Source: Mactromeris polynyma (taxonomy: Eukaryota > Mollusca > Bivalvia > Venerida > Mactridae). From it: DNA of 64,000 bases. Below, one piece after another: positions 49,562 through 61,052 of this stretch. The translations under genes and the position numbers were made by a program. The notes under the pieces were generated by a model. The model saw only the letters and a program-made list of their open reading frames with translations, did not search any database and was not told the origin of the DNA. How positions within the stretch are numbered: the first letter of the stretch is position 1; every line of letters begins with the position of its first letter. The DNA lies in contig JASFXZ010000004.1 in the NCBI GenBank assembly GCA_032209605.1, forward strand, positions 33,328,401-33,392,400. Reading direction: 5' to 3'.

Positions 49562-52500
49562 TTACCAACTACTGGCCACATTGGGACCTTTTAATAGTCC
49601 TGTATTCTCATCTGCTCCACCATTGATTCCATTTTTTCTAGAACATGACATAACTTGGGAACAGACTTTGACGATTTTATTGCGAACTGTCTTATCTAAC
49701 GTTACGAATAGAATAAAATTACAAAATCCTTGAGCAGGGTCGCCAAACGCTTGCATATAAAAGAACACTTCGTTATAAATAGTCTTGCACGGTTCGTATT
49801 GATAGCAGTGTGTGATTTTCATGAAGAATCGAATTGTTCCCCAAATTCTGAGCACATACAACACAAACCACACATACAGAAAATTCTGATCTTCGTCTCG
49901 CACGCTTGGATGAATATCTCTGAATCTAACATTTCGATAATGCAAGTGCTGTGAAAAAGACAATGTTCAATGATAAACACACGATAGTTAAACATTATAT
50001 AATGGTTTTAAAATCGTATACACATGTGCATTAAAGTATCACATAAATAACACATCAAAAGTGAGACCACTTCATCAATAATCTAATTTTCATGAACTAG
50101 TTTTCACTTTTTCGTCCTTAATTTAACTCCGACCAGAGGAAAGTTATCTGTCTAACACTCGCATCAAATTTATAATCATCCTTATATTGGTTCAATATCC
50201 GGAAGTATAAATATATAATATACCGAAATACTAAAGATACCACTTACAATTCCTGGTACGATCCGGACATCAAGTCCGGTTGATCGAAATACTTTTGGAA
50301 TAAATAAAATACAATTGCTTCACGTTACGCACGGTATTGTATTGTCAAACAATGTAACTGTTTTCGATGTTCAATGCATTGTTCAAAACGTCAAAAAACA
50401 TAAGACGCGGTTGTAAAACGAGGCCGTTGATGGACTATTACTGTTTCGATATGAATGACTGTAAACTTTATATTCGTATATAATTAACAACAATTTGATA
50501 GTATATGGTAATGATTTTGTCAGTAGACACACTAATAAATACGTGTTCTAATAACTACGCCCGCGTTTGTTTGTTTTGTTTCTTTATCTTCACTAATCAC
50601 GCAGTTATCATACTTTATAAAAATGAGACAAGACACAGTTTTTTAGTTTTGAGTTATCAATAACATAAGATATTAAATACACTCAGACCTCGTTCATTCG
50701 AATACATTGGGTCCGAAATGTTATTTTGAATAAAGAATTGTTTAGAGTAGCCCATTTCAATTCGACGTGTCTAAGTAGAGATAACGGGTCCTGATATTTA
50801 TTTTGGATGATACAAAGTATTCGCATAAAAGGTTGTTGAATAAATGAGGTCTGACTGTAGATGATATTATAGTAAATTAGGTACTCTACATTTGATCATC
50901 ATTTTCATGACATAATACAGTTGTTATTGAGACAGCAACAATAAGTAAAACGACAGACACATTAATAATCTTCATATAAAACAAGAAACGATAACATTAC
51001 ATTATACAGTAACCGCACAAATACAATTGACCAAACAATAGGATGTACACACAAGAAGCACACTTGAATAACTGATCCATAACTGTACAGTGGCTGTTGC
51101 TGGCGCCGTTCATGATGAGTCAAACTTCTTATTCACCATTCGAAGAAGAGAGGGAATATTGGTTTGCACATGTCGGTCGGTCCGTTCGTCTGTCGGTCCG
51201 CAACCTTTTCGTTTCCGATCAATAAATCAAGAACACCTAGACCTATCATTCTCAAACATGGTCCACACATTCAACTTGGATAGCAGAGGAGCCCTATTGA
51301 TTTTGGGGCCACCGACTCAAAGTTCAATGACACAGGTGTCAATTGTTCACAAACGGTTTCCGATCTATAACTCAAGAACCCCTTTACCTTTAATCCTCAA
51401 AACTTGGTCCATAAGTAACATTCATATAGGGTCGCAGAAGATCCCCATTGATTTTGTGGTCACGGGACCTAAGGTCAAGGTCACAGAGGTCAATTATACA
51501 TACACCGTTCCGATAAATAACTCGAGAACAAACACATTGACCTATCATCCTCAAACTTAATGCACACATTCATCATTTGTAGCAGAGGAACCCCAAAAAT
51601 TTTAGGGTCACTGGGTGATAGGTCAAGGTCATAGGTCAATCGTATTTAAAACAACTCCAATTAATTGGAATGTTCAGTATGACAAAATAGTGGACTTCTA
51701 TTGTACATGACTATCCATATAACGTGAAGGTCAGTTCATCGCATACATGAGATGAGCTCCTTCATTACCTGCGATTAACAAACGACCTGTTGTTACTGTG
51801 CACTAATTAAACTATGCATCCACACAAAACCCCTTTTCACCATTTTTACCAAAACACATTTCCAGCATGTATATATATGCAGCTAACTTTTAAACTTGCT
51901 TATACAAGTGTACATAATATAACTCTGACAAAAAAAACGTGATGGGGCATCTTGTTTTAAATATACTTGGGCTTTTTCCGTCAGTAAAATTGAGGTCAAA
52001 TTCACAAAAACGAGCCTGAACACGGTACGACAGATGTGACATGAATTAAGAAATGATAATCAAGAAAACTAAAAAACATACCATGTGTATTTTAAGAAGC
52101 ACGTATAGAGAAGTTGTCAACAAATAACACAGGATTTCCCAACCTTTACCAGCGACAAACATCCATACAACGTGGTTTGGTTTGCTTTCATCAATCCAGC
52201 ACCATGGACTTGTACCGACTGTACTGTTGCTAAAGTGTTCATATGCAGTAAAATGGTTGCCTAACACATCAAATCCACCGCCTGCAATTCCTACGATTAT
52301 TGCTGTAATTAGAAGAGAGTCAATACCAAACGACTTACCATATGTACTTAAATTATATGTGTTTTCAACGATAATTGTTTATAAAGAATTCACTGAGGCA
52401 AAAAGGATTATGGAAGAATTCGCAGGTAAACGCGATTTGCAGTCTTCGCCCTTCAGTATGCACTTTACATAGATAAATAAAATATCAACGACATGCAAAG

Positions 52501-53629
52501 CTTAGAGCGAGCATATTTATAGAGAAACGTTATAGTAGGCAACCATTACAATTTAGATTATCGCCTCTTAGCATCGCTCGACGTAGTAATTACATAAAAA
52601 GTCAGCGTTTAGACAAGACATTCGACATTTCTGGACAAAATTAATGACAGACCTTTGTCACGATTCCAACAGAAATACTTACCAGGAAATAGCCAAGATA
52701 ATTCAATAGCTGCATACACTAACTTCGATTTGGATTCCCCATCGAAACGGTATACCACAGTAGAGAAAAGCAGAATTGCTATAGCGACGGTTAAGTTGAA
52801 TGAAACGAGACTTGAGAATGTAGTCAAATAACTTTGGTATATGCAAACAGTTTGGAATGTATTGGTATACAATGCGACCGAAGATATTAGGTATCCTGAA
52901 AATATACCAAGTTCAAACATCAATATCAAATATCAAAACTGAAGTCAAAAGTCAATGTGTGCATGTTATAGTAACCACACGATTACAGCTGATTCTGTTT
53001 AAATACAAATAGTAATAACTGAACATAGCATAGTGGAAACTTGATATTAAAATGATTCATCGCCACAATTTCAGACAGTTTTATTCGAATATTTACAAAA
53101 AAACATACGATACGTACAAGATAAAACTAGAACTATAAAATATCCATGCGTAATTTATTAATAGATAATGCAACAAATGAGCCAGTTCGTGAAAATACAA
53201 ATAATGTCATAAATTTTAAAGGAATTATTGTCCAGAAATGTCAGGAATAATTAGATTCTAAACCGTGCAAAATGCGATGCGTCTATTGGTTGTGTGGATT
53301 GATAAATAATTGCCAGTAATCATGAACAAATGCAACTTGAATAACTATACAAAAGAAATTATATTTGTTCTGCTTTGTATGAGATTCTAGGTACTTCAAA
53401 AAAACACATGATTATCAAAAACAAAATGAATACAGCGGTACATACCAGAAGCAGATAGGCCATCAGCAATTGACAAGAATGTGAACAGTTTTCTTGTTTG
53501 ATTCCTGATTTCCGGTAGCCATATATATGTCCATATGATGACACACGATCCTACTATAGACAAACAGCAACTAACTGTGGATAACGCAAGAGCAGTTGAA
53601 GGAAACGAAATTCGTCCTACTGAATACAT
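49562..53629 (-). CDS. GPR157-like seven-transmembrane receptor, copy D
   Basis: Exons 53629-53446, 52895-52683, 52302-52082 and 49948-49562 (184, 213, 221 and 387 nt) sum to 1005 nt, 334 residues plus stop, in phases 1, 1, 0. The start used is the ATG conserved in every copy (MYSVGRISFP). The upstream ATG of A and C is TGT here, and an in-frame ATG at 53692 could add 21 residues. Exon 3 has a 3-base in-frame insertion, lengthening ECL2 by one residue ('NHFTAYEHFSNSTVGTSPWC'). That loop also has Gly for Glu ('GGGF'). The Cys pair, Asn-Ser-Thr site, 'GKGWEILCY', 'LRIWGTIRFF' and 'GDPAQGFCN' are kept, and the tail ends 'LLKGPNVASSW'. No lesion. D and F share 'ADGLSASG', distinguishing them from A and C ('ADSLTASG'). 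Confidence 0.87.
50680..50857. mobile_element. Tigger-like MITE in intron 3 (S5 copy)
   Basis: Counterpart of 16982. The left end is CACTCAGACCTCGTTCATTC and the right end GAATAAATGAGGTCTGACTG, followed by TA. At 178 bp it is the longest copy, with CGACGTGTCTAAGTAGAGAT inside that the S1 copy lacks. Confidence 0.65.
51160..51650. repeat. CCGT-headed tandem repeat of mollusc type
   Basis: After a GGTCGGTCCG/TCTGTCGGTCCG head there are about four units of roughly 110-140 bp. Each has CTCAAACTTGGT-like, CACACATTCA, AGCAGAGGA, CCCCATTGATTTTGGGGTCA and TCAAGGTCACAGGTCAAT-like text. An open frame through it (51090-51560) follows from the repeat, not from coding constraint. Confidence 0.7.
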
Positions 53630-55343
53630 CGCTAAACAAGTTTTATTTAATAGTATACTGTATTGGCTTGAATGGAATTTTATACCGGTCAAACATTTAC
53701 GAATGTTACACGCTTATTAAAACAATACATTACATTACGTATTATATTTTGTTATAAAATAGCAAAAACTACGTCAGCAGGAAGTTCGGAAAGCTATTAC
53801 CGTCTAAACTTACGAGGGCTGTTAAATAAAAAATAATTAAATTTGTCCACGAACTTCTGGATAACCCCTCGTATTATGTTATTCAATTGATAAAATACAC
53901 ACAACAGAACTATCCTAATATGTTTGGTTATGTGCCCTCAAACTATTCACCACATGCATACATACAATGTCAGTCTTTTAATCTACTTTGAAGATGCAAT
54001 CACAGAACTCCTTAGGTCACATGCAATACACTAAAATACATGGAAGTCGTCAGAATGTCTCGACCTGTAGCGCTTTCCAGACAATAGCTTTTGTAATCTA
54101 AGAAAGAGGAGCAAGTCGCATGGTGTTACTCTGCTGGCGAATGCAATGCAGTTGTATCATAGTACGATGTGACAAAACACATGTCAGAAAATTTAATCTG
54201 GGCTAATGGATCACGCATACTTAACCTCTACAATGTTTAGATATTACACTGCCTGTTTGATTATTTAGTGATTCATACCTTGGTAACGATTGTCTAACTT
54301 TACAGTACATTTTGGAACTAATTGATTCTTTGTACTCTTTACTTTGGTACATTATAAGGTATATCCAATAAACACATATCTTTGAGAATATTGCTTAAAA
54401 CTGTAGAACGGTTCTAGACAATCTACGTCCTAGGTAGTGGCTATTGCACTGTCCAAATAAATACAACCAATCATTAAAACGGTCTTCTTAACCGTATGAG
54501 ATATTATGCAGACTGCTATTCTGTTTTCGAGATAATATGCTGTCATTCAGCCCAGTGTCCTTTGGTGTATATTCAAACCCAGTACGCACCCCTAGGTGTG
54601 GTCATGACGCTAAGCGATAGACTGCTAATCAACAAACATACAATACTATACTACCACTGTAACAGGGATAAATTGAACGACCCTCGTGTCTGTTATCATT
54701 TTTAATTGTTAAATTGATTAAATCAATTATCAGTTATTATGTACATGAAAGGAACACTAGGAAGAAATATTCCCATTGGTCAACATTGTTTGTAATGTAT
54801 TTAAATTTGATTAATTTTTTATGTATTCAAGATTTGTTGTATTGTACATTTACGCCGTTTTTCGACAAGCTATTTGAATTAGGTCCGGCAGTCAGTTGCC
54901 TTGTCCGATGTTAATGGTTTACAAATCAGTACTTACCTGTTTTCCAGCCCAAAATGTAAAGATTACAAAGCAGCACTTACCCGTTTTCTGGATAACTGTT
55001 ACCTTTTTCTGATAACACAAAGAAGGGTACCACGGCGTGCACACGCTGTACCTGAGGTTTGAATATGACCCCATGTCTGCAATCGCATGATCAACTCAGC
55101 GGAAATGCACTTCTAGATCGAAATTAGCGATTGTGAGTGAACCCTACCAGACAAAAGGAGTTTCATATAGCATTGCTTACCATTCTTGTAGCAATCGATG
55201 GTTAATTGATGAGGCTAAACATGATACAAATCAACCAGGCGTAACAAAAGAGAGCGAATAAGTAGCTACAGGGAACGCCACATAGATAAGACAGTGCTTC
55301 CCAAGCAGACCTGAATTTAGCCAAAAAATACATTATTTGTTGA

Positions 55344-56685
55344 AACTAACTTCGATTTAGATTCCCCATTGGTATGGTATTCAACAGTAGAGAAAAGCAG
55401 GATTGCTATAGCAACGGTTAAGTTGAATGAAACGAGACTCGAGAATGTACACTGTAGTTAAATAACTTTGGTATCTGCAAACCGTTCGGAATGTATTGGT
55501 TTACGATGCGACCGAAGATATAAGATATCCTGAAAATATACCGAGTTTAAACATCTAAATCAAATATCAAAACTGAAGCCAACAGTTAATGGTTGCATTG
55601 TAAACGAGCAATTGCAGCGGGTTCTTTTAAACAACAATTGTTTAAATGAACATAGCAAGTAACAGACTTTCTGGGTATAATCTATAATCATTCTTGCTTT
55701 CAATAAAGGCAAACAGTCACAAACGTTAGGAAACAGCGCGCGAGTTTTGCCATTGACCGGTGTGTAAGTGAAAAACGTGCGCGACCGTTCGCTAACGCAA
55801 CGCGGAGGTAGCACGCGAAATTGTGAGCAGAACCATGCGTTCAGTTACGGCTAACAGTAGCTCACGTTTTGTTGTGTATCCCTGTATCACATTGTCTGCA
55901 CACGGGGAACCAAATTGCAAAATGAACGCAGGCTGGTTCCTAGCCTATGCTGTCTTTGAGGCAGTGAACCAGACTAAAGACGAGGCGGTCAATACACTTG
56001 TTCGCGACGCGACATAAGATCGGCTTCAGTTAGTTAGCCGTTTCTGAACACAAGGCTGGTTTATGTGGTTTCTTGATACATCGCCACTATCTAAGACAGT
56101 TTGTTTTAGATAATTGACAGCATTCCTTACAATAAGTACAAGATAAAACTAGAACAATAAGTGTAGAATATGCGTGATGCATATAGGTTATGTAAAAATG
56201 AGCCAGTGCGTGAAAATATAAGTGTCATTAGTTTTGAACAGTGACCAGAAATGTCAGGAGTAATTAGAATCTTGACCGTGCAAAGTGCAATGCGTCTATT
56301 GGTTGTGTGGATTGATAAATAAATTACCAGTATTCATAAAAATACAATTTGAATTATAACTCAAATTCGCTTTTTCTTTCATAAGCATGGTTACCTAAAT
56401 ATCGAGTATAGGGGTGTTGTATAAAACACTTACAGCGAGTTGATACAATGATATCACTTGAAAGCTTTATCGAATTTGGTTTATATCATACCAAAGAAAG
56501 TGTTATACAAATATAGATCGTAATATTTTATTTTTTCATGTTTGCATGAGATTCATGGTATACACATTGTCCGTCTTTATCATCGTCAGTGTCTTCTTCA
56601 AAAGAACACCTAATTATCAAAGACAAAATGAATACACCGGTACATACCAGAAGCAGTTATGCAATCAGCAATTGACAAGAAGGTG
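55344..56685 (-). pseudogene. GPR157-like receptor remnant E
   Basis: A broken exon 2 (55529-55344) keeps the CAG|GATATC-type 5' edge and the TM3 text. It has a 7-base insertion in the segment that codes 'TTFSS', and lacks its 3' end including 'SWLIP' and the donor. A stub of exon 1 (56685-56648) keeps only 'FLSIAD-ITASG' and its GTATGT donor. Exons 3 and 4 are missing. A GC-richer block (55.66-56.05 kb) separates the two. Confidence 0.8.
55660..56050. other. GC-rich insertion within remnant E
   Basis: About 390 bp noticeably richer in CpG than its surroundings (AACAGCGCGCGAGTTTTGCC, AACGCAACGCGGAGGTAGCA). The flanks match copy D intron 1 (GAACATAGCA at the left, CATCGCCAC at the right), so it is an insertion. 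Short frames exist on both strands but none is recognisable. The element type is unknown. Confidence 0.5.
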
Positions 56686-57029
56686 AAACGTCTATATTTT
56701 GTTATAAAATAGCAACTTCGACACCAGGATGTTCAGAACGCTATTACAGTCTTAAAGTGCGAGGGCTGTTAAATATACTCAAACGCAAAAGAAAGTGTGC
56801 ACTTTTTGTATATTAATTTTCTGCAAATTCAATGATGGAATATTATCGTGGTATCGTTTTATAGCTTATTCAATTACCCTTCTAACCAATGTGTTTATTT
56901 TATTGTATTGAATTTCGTTAAAACGACGCGTCTACATGAAGTGAGGGTCAAAATTAAACATACACAAATAGTCTAAGGGATGTCCTTTTCTGTAGATTCA
57001 CTGTAATTCCGACTAATAACTCAATAGCA

Positions 57030-57175
57030 GAGGCGAGCGTGGCCTGCCCGATCAGGGACGGTCGGCAACAGTACCCATTGCATTAACCTATCACGTAACA
57101 TGATTATAGCGTTTCCTTGGCAATTAAGTTCCCGTGAAACTGAAGCGACTCAGTCACCTTTGACCAGCATCAATA
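57030..57175 (-). pseudogene. Tc1-like transposase fragment (S5 copy)
   Basis: A damaged paralogue of the fragment at 23994-24285. It keeps the stretch for 'VADRP', 'RLMQ' and the leading 'KGDSV' region, with an internal deletion and stops. It was carried here by segmental duplication. Confidence 0.6.
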
Positions 57176-57984
57176 CGCTGACATTCTGATAGTCGTGGCA
57201 TATCCGCTGTTATAAATTTTCTAAATCTACCGTGATATTCACACTACACATGTGTGAAAGAATGTATAGAAAACAAGTCTGGCCACTTGTACTTGTCTAT
57301 ACATTTTCAACGTGGAATTTCTGTAAAATCGCAATTCGGGCTATTACGTAATAACTAGCTATAATTTGACTGATTTTTCGTTGTTGCTATAAACCGTAAC
57401 GACAGGTATTCGTATGTTTCAAGTGTGACATCTTTATACCTTGTAGAATTAGAATAACAAAAAAATCACAAGTGGATACATTCTTTTCCGTTTGTGTATA
57501 TATTATGTTATCAAATGATAAAATACACAGGACTGAGCTTTCCTGATATGTTTCGTTTCGTGACCTCAAACTGTTCACAACAAGCATACCTACAATGTAA
57601 ATCCTTTAATCGACTTTGCAGGTGCAATCACAGACCACCTCAGACACCTACAAGACACTTTGATACAAGGAAGTCGTCTGAGTGTCTAGACCTCTAGCGC
57701 CGACCAGACATTAGCTTTTGCAATCTAAGAAAGAAGACCAAGTCGCATGGTGTCAGATATGGGATGAATGATGTATGTGAGAAGAAAATTATTACATATA
57801 CACGTTACCAAATGACTATTTTCCATTCGAAAGTTAATGACGTGTTGTGGCGTCAGAAAAAGATTATGACATCTAGTTTCGGATTCGGGTTAGGTAAGTT
57901 GAATGAAGTCTAGATAATTCGGGCCAAGCAAAACGTTAGTACCGTAAGGACACTCTAGCGTAAATACACTGCATGGTCTTCTTA

Positions 57985-58773
57985 ACGTTAGAGATATTCT
58001 ACAGACTGCTACTCTGTTGTCAAGATATTCTACAAACTGCTACTCTGTTTTTAAGGTATTCTACAAACTGCTTCTATGTTTTCAAGATATTCTACAGACT
58101 GCTACTCTGTTGTCAAGATATTCTACAAACTGCTACTCTGTTTTCTTTTCAAGATATTCTACAGACTGCTACTCTGTTTTCAAGATATTCTACAGACTGC
58201 TACTCTGTTCTCAAAATATTCTACAGACTGAAACTCTGTTGTCAAGATATTCTACAAACTGCTACTCTGTATTCAAGATATTCTACAGACTGCTACTCTG
58301 TTTTCAAAATATTCTACACACTGCTACTCTGTTGTCAAGATATTCTACAGACTGCTACTCTGTTTTCAAAATATTCTACAGACTGCTACTCTGTTGTCAA
58401 GATATTCTACAAACTGCTACTCTGTTTTCAAGATATTCTACAGACTGCTACTCTGTTGTCAAGATATTCTACAGACTGCTACTCTGTTGTCAAGATATTC
58501 TACAGACTGCTACTCTGTTTTCAAAATATTCTACAAACTGCTACTCTGTTTGCAAGATATTCTACAGACTGCTACTCTGTTTTCAAGATATTCTACAGAC
58601 TGCTACTCTGTTTTCAAGATATTCTACAGACTGCTACTCTGTTGTCAAGATATTTTACAGACTGCTACTCTGTTTTCAAGATATTCTACAGACTGCTACT
58701 CTGTTTTCAAGATATTCTACAGACTGCTACTCTGTTGTCAAGATATTCTACAGACTGCTACTCTGTTTTCAAG
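57985..58773. repeat. 31-bp minisatellite, about 25 copies
   Basis: The unit is GATATTCTACAGACTGCTAC plus TCTGTTTTCAA, 31 bp, with about 25 copies. Variants are CAAACT for CAGACT, TTGTC for TTTTC and AAAATA for AAGATA. One copy has four extra bases (58141-58152). The unit has no stop in any of three plus-strand frames. Because 31 is not divisible by three, all three frames stay open and each shows a 31-residue period, which explains the long apparent proteins here. Sister units carry the sequence once: S2 near 25087-25125, S5 near 54490-54530, S1 near 20170 and S4 near 44930. Confidence 0.95.
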
Positions 58774-61052
58774 ATACGATACTGTCATTCATGCGTATAT
58801 TACTTCTTCTTACCTTTAAATACACACATCATTATATATTTCATCGGCACTATTCAGAGTTAGCAGCGCATTGACTTAAGCTCCGTGTTCTGCTATTATT
58901 TTCAGCCCAGTGTCCATTTATATTTAAATCTAGTACGCAGGTGGGGTCATGGCGCATAGCTATAGAATATTAGTATTTTAACAGGTATCAATTGATTATT
59001 TCAATGATATGGACTGTGTAGGGTTTGGTATTGTGTACAAAACATCACTCATTGAACGTCCATCGTGACTGTTATTATAGTTAGCAGTTAAAATTGATTA
59101 CATCAATAATCAGTTATTATTTACATATCGCGCCCTCGGTACACACGCTTTTCATACATTATTGTCTTAAGGTAACGTTAAAGACAAAATAAGCAAATAT
59201 GTCTTCAGCTTTACCGTGTTTGATTGTGTACATGTGTGTATAAACTGATTGTTTTATAGTCTCTTGTAACTCAAGAATGGAGTGGTAATGTATTGCTATT
59301 GTTATACTTTGTATTGTATATATTATGAACGTACATTGATGAGACTTTAATAGATAATAAAATAAATATTATAAATATTATAAAGAAATAATTATATTTT
59401 TATTCTCAAACATAATTTCATTAACTTAATCAGTTCTTGAATATGAATAGTAGGGCCATAGTTTGATTCACACGTTTGTTACAATAAAACGCGTTTAACA
59501 TAGAACATAAAGTTTATTAAACGACTTGAGCGATGAAAGCTCATCGTCATAAGTAAATATATACACAAATGCAACTCAAAAACTTGGAACAAAATGAAGG
59601 CTAAGTGAAATAGTTGCGTTTATAATGGCATTATGTACATGTATATACTTGAACTGAAATTTATAATAATTTCTCAGCTTTCAACAGAGACAGCGAACGG
59701 TATAAATCGCCGTATAAGATGTCTTGTAGTAAAATTACCAGCAAGTATAAATAAATTATTCATTTCAGTTTTATTTATCTACTGTTGAACATAATAAAAA
59801 CAATATAAATTATTAACAAAACAAAACTACAGAGCCGTTCTGAATATAATTATAATATACTTATATCACAGTTCAATACATATCAGACACGACACAAGAT
59901 ACGAGATAAACTGAGGATCAGTCGCTATTTATATATTAAAAATGTAATGAAACAAAACATAATACGATACCGATGTACAAAATGGCCGCTAATGCGCATC
60001 TAAAGTTATCATTTTCTTAATTTTATTTCATTTACGAACTATAAGAAATATCCTTTACAAAAATTAAAAATAATAATTTGATGGGAGATAATTGTAAAAT
60101 ATGTAAAACCATTTCTTTAACTTACGGTTACCTCCATTACGCTTAATAGAAATGACGCATTTTTCCGGATTAGTTTTGAATTTTACTATTGTAGACTAAT
60201 TTTTAGTAATACATAAATCACGAGCTGCAGCAAATGTAGAGCTACTTATGAAACTTATGCCCACCAATTTAAATCTTCACTATTCAATGGTTAATCGATT
60301 CATAAACATATTAAACATTATATGGCTTATTACAGTTTTCAGTTCTTTGTGACATTCAGTTGACCTGACCAGTTTAACCGGTACTAACTCGACCTTTTCC
60401 AACAGACGACAATGCCCCTACATGAATCATGGTAACGTTTCATTAACATTCTTATCTCAGCTGTTTTCTTATCACAAATTTACGATTTAAGAATATTTGT
60501 AAGAACTTCTTAAACCGTTGCAGAATGTATTTCTTTAAAATTGATTTTCTTAAGAATTTCTTAAGAAAAACAAATAGTAATCCAGTCGGATGTATGACGT
60601 CTCGTGCATATACATTATAGATAAAGATGGCGGCCGTATTTACGCAATAACGCAAAAAGGTGTAACGTCATCTTTAAGTTTCTCAAAATATTAAGAAATT
60701 CTTAACTAAGAAAAGCTTAAGAAGGTTAAAGAAACGGGACCCAGAGGTGGGAGACACAAAAACATATTCAAATACCACGAGAGGAAATCATATACATATA
60801 TATCCTTCCAAGTCTTCCAGACTTCCCTATGCGGACATTGTAGTTATTGTTAAACTGAACATGCTTATATTTTAATGAGTTATATAGACTTAAGATTATG
60901 CATGTGGCAAAGACACGAAATGTTTCAGTTTCATTTTGTACTCTAGAAAATGAAATGTGAAAATACGGCGATTAACCACAAATGAATTGGAATTCAGCTT
61001 GGCTGTCCGATGTTTACAATCACGTTTATGTATATATGTACACACACATACA

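Larger units (their letters stand above)
46009..59150. repeat. Tandem duplication unit S5 (fusion of two units)
   Basis: 13.1 kb with a single unit-start block. It contains receptor copy D, then a second partial set (remnant E), which suggests two units whose junction near 55.3 kb lost the 3' half of the second. It carries a Tigger-like element (47179-48294), CCGT-headed repeats (51.16-51.65 kb), a GC-richer insertion (55.66-56.05 kb), a Tc1-like fragment (about 57.03-57.18 kb) and a 31-bp minisatellite. Confidence 0.8.

Noticed and set aside
51090..51560. A 156-codon plus-strand frame
   Set aside because: Lies in a CCGT-headed tandem repeat; its residues simply repeat with the DNA unit.
57973..58874. 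Long open frames of up to 296 codons rich in Cys, Leu and Tyr
   Set aside because: They arise from a stop-free 31-bp tandem unit read in all three frames, with no start or splice context, and the sister loci are not coding.
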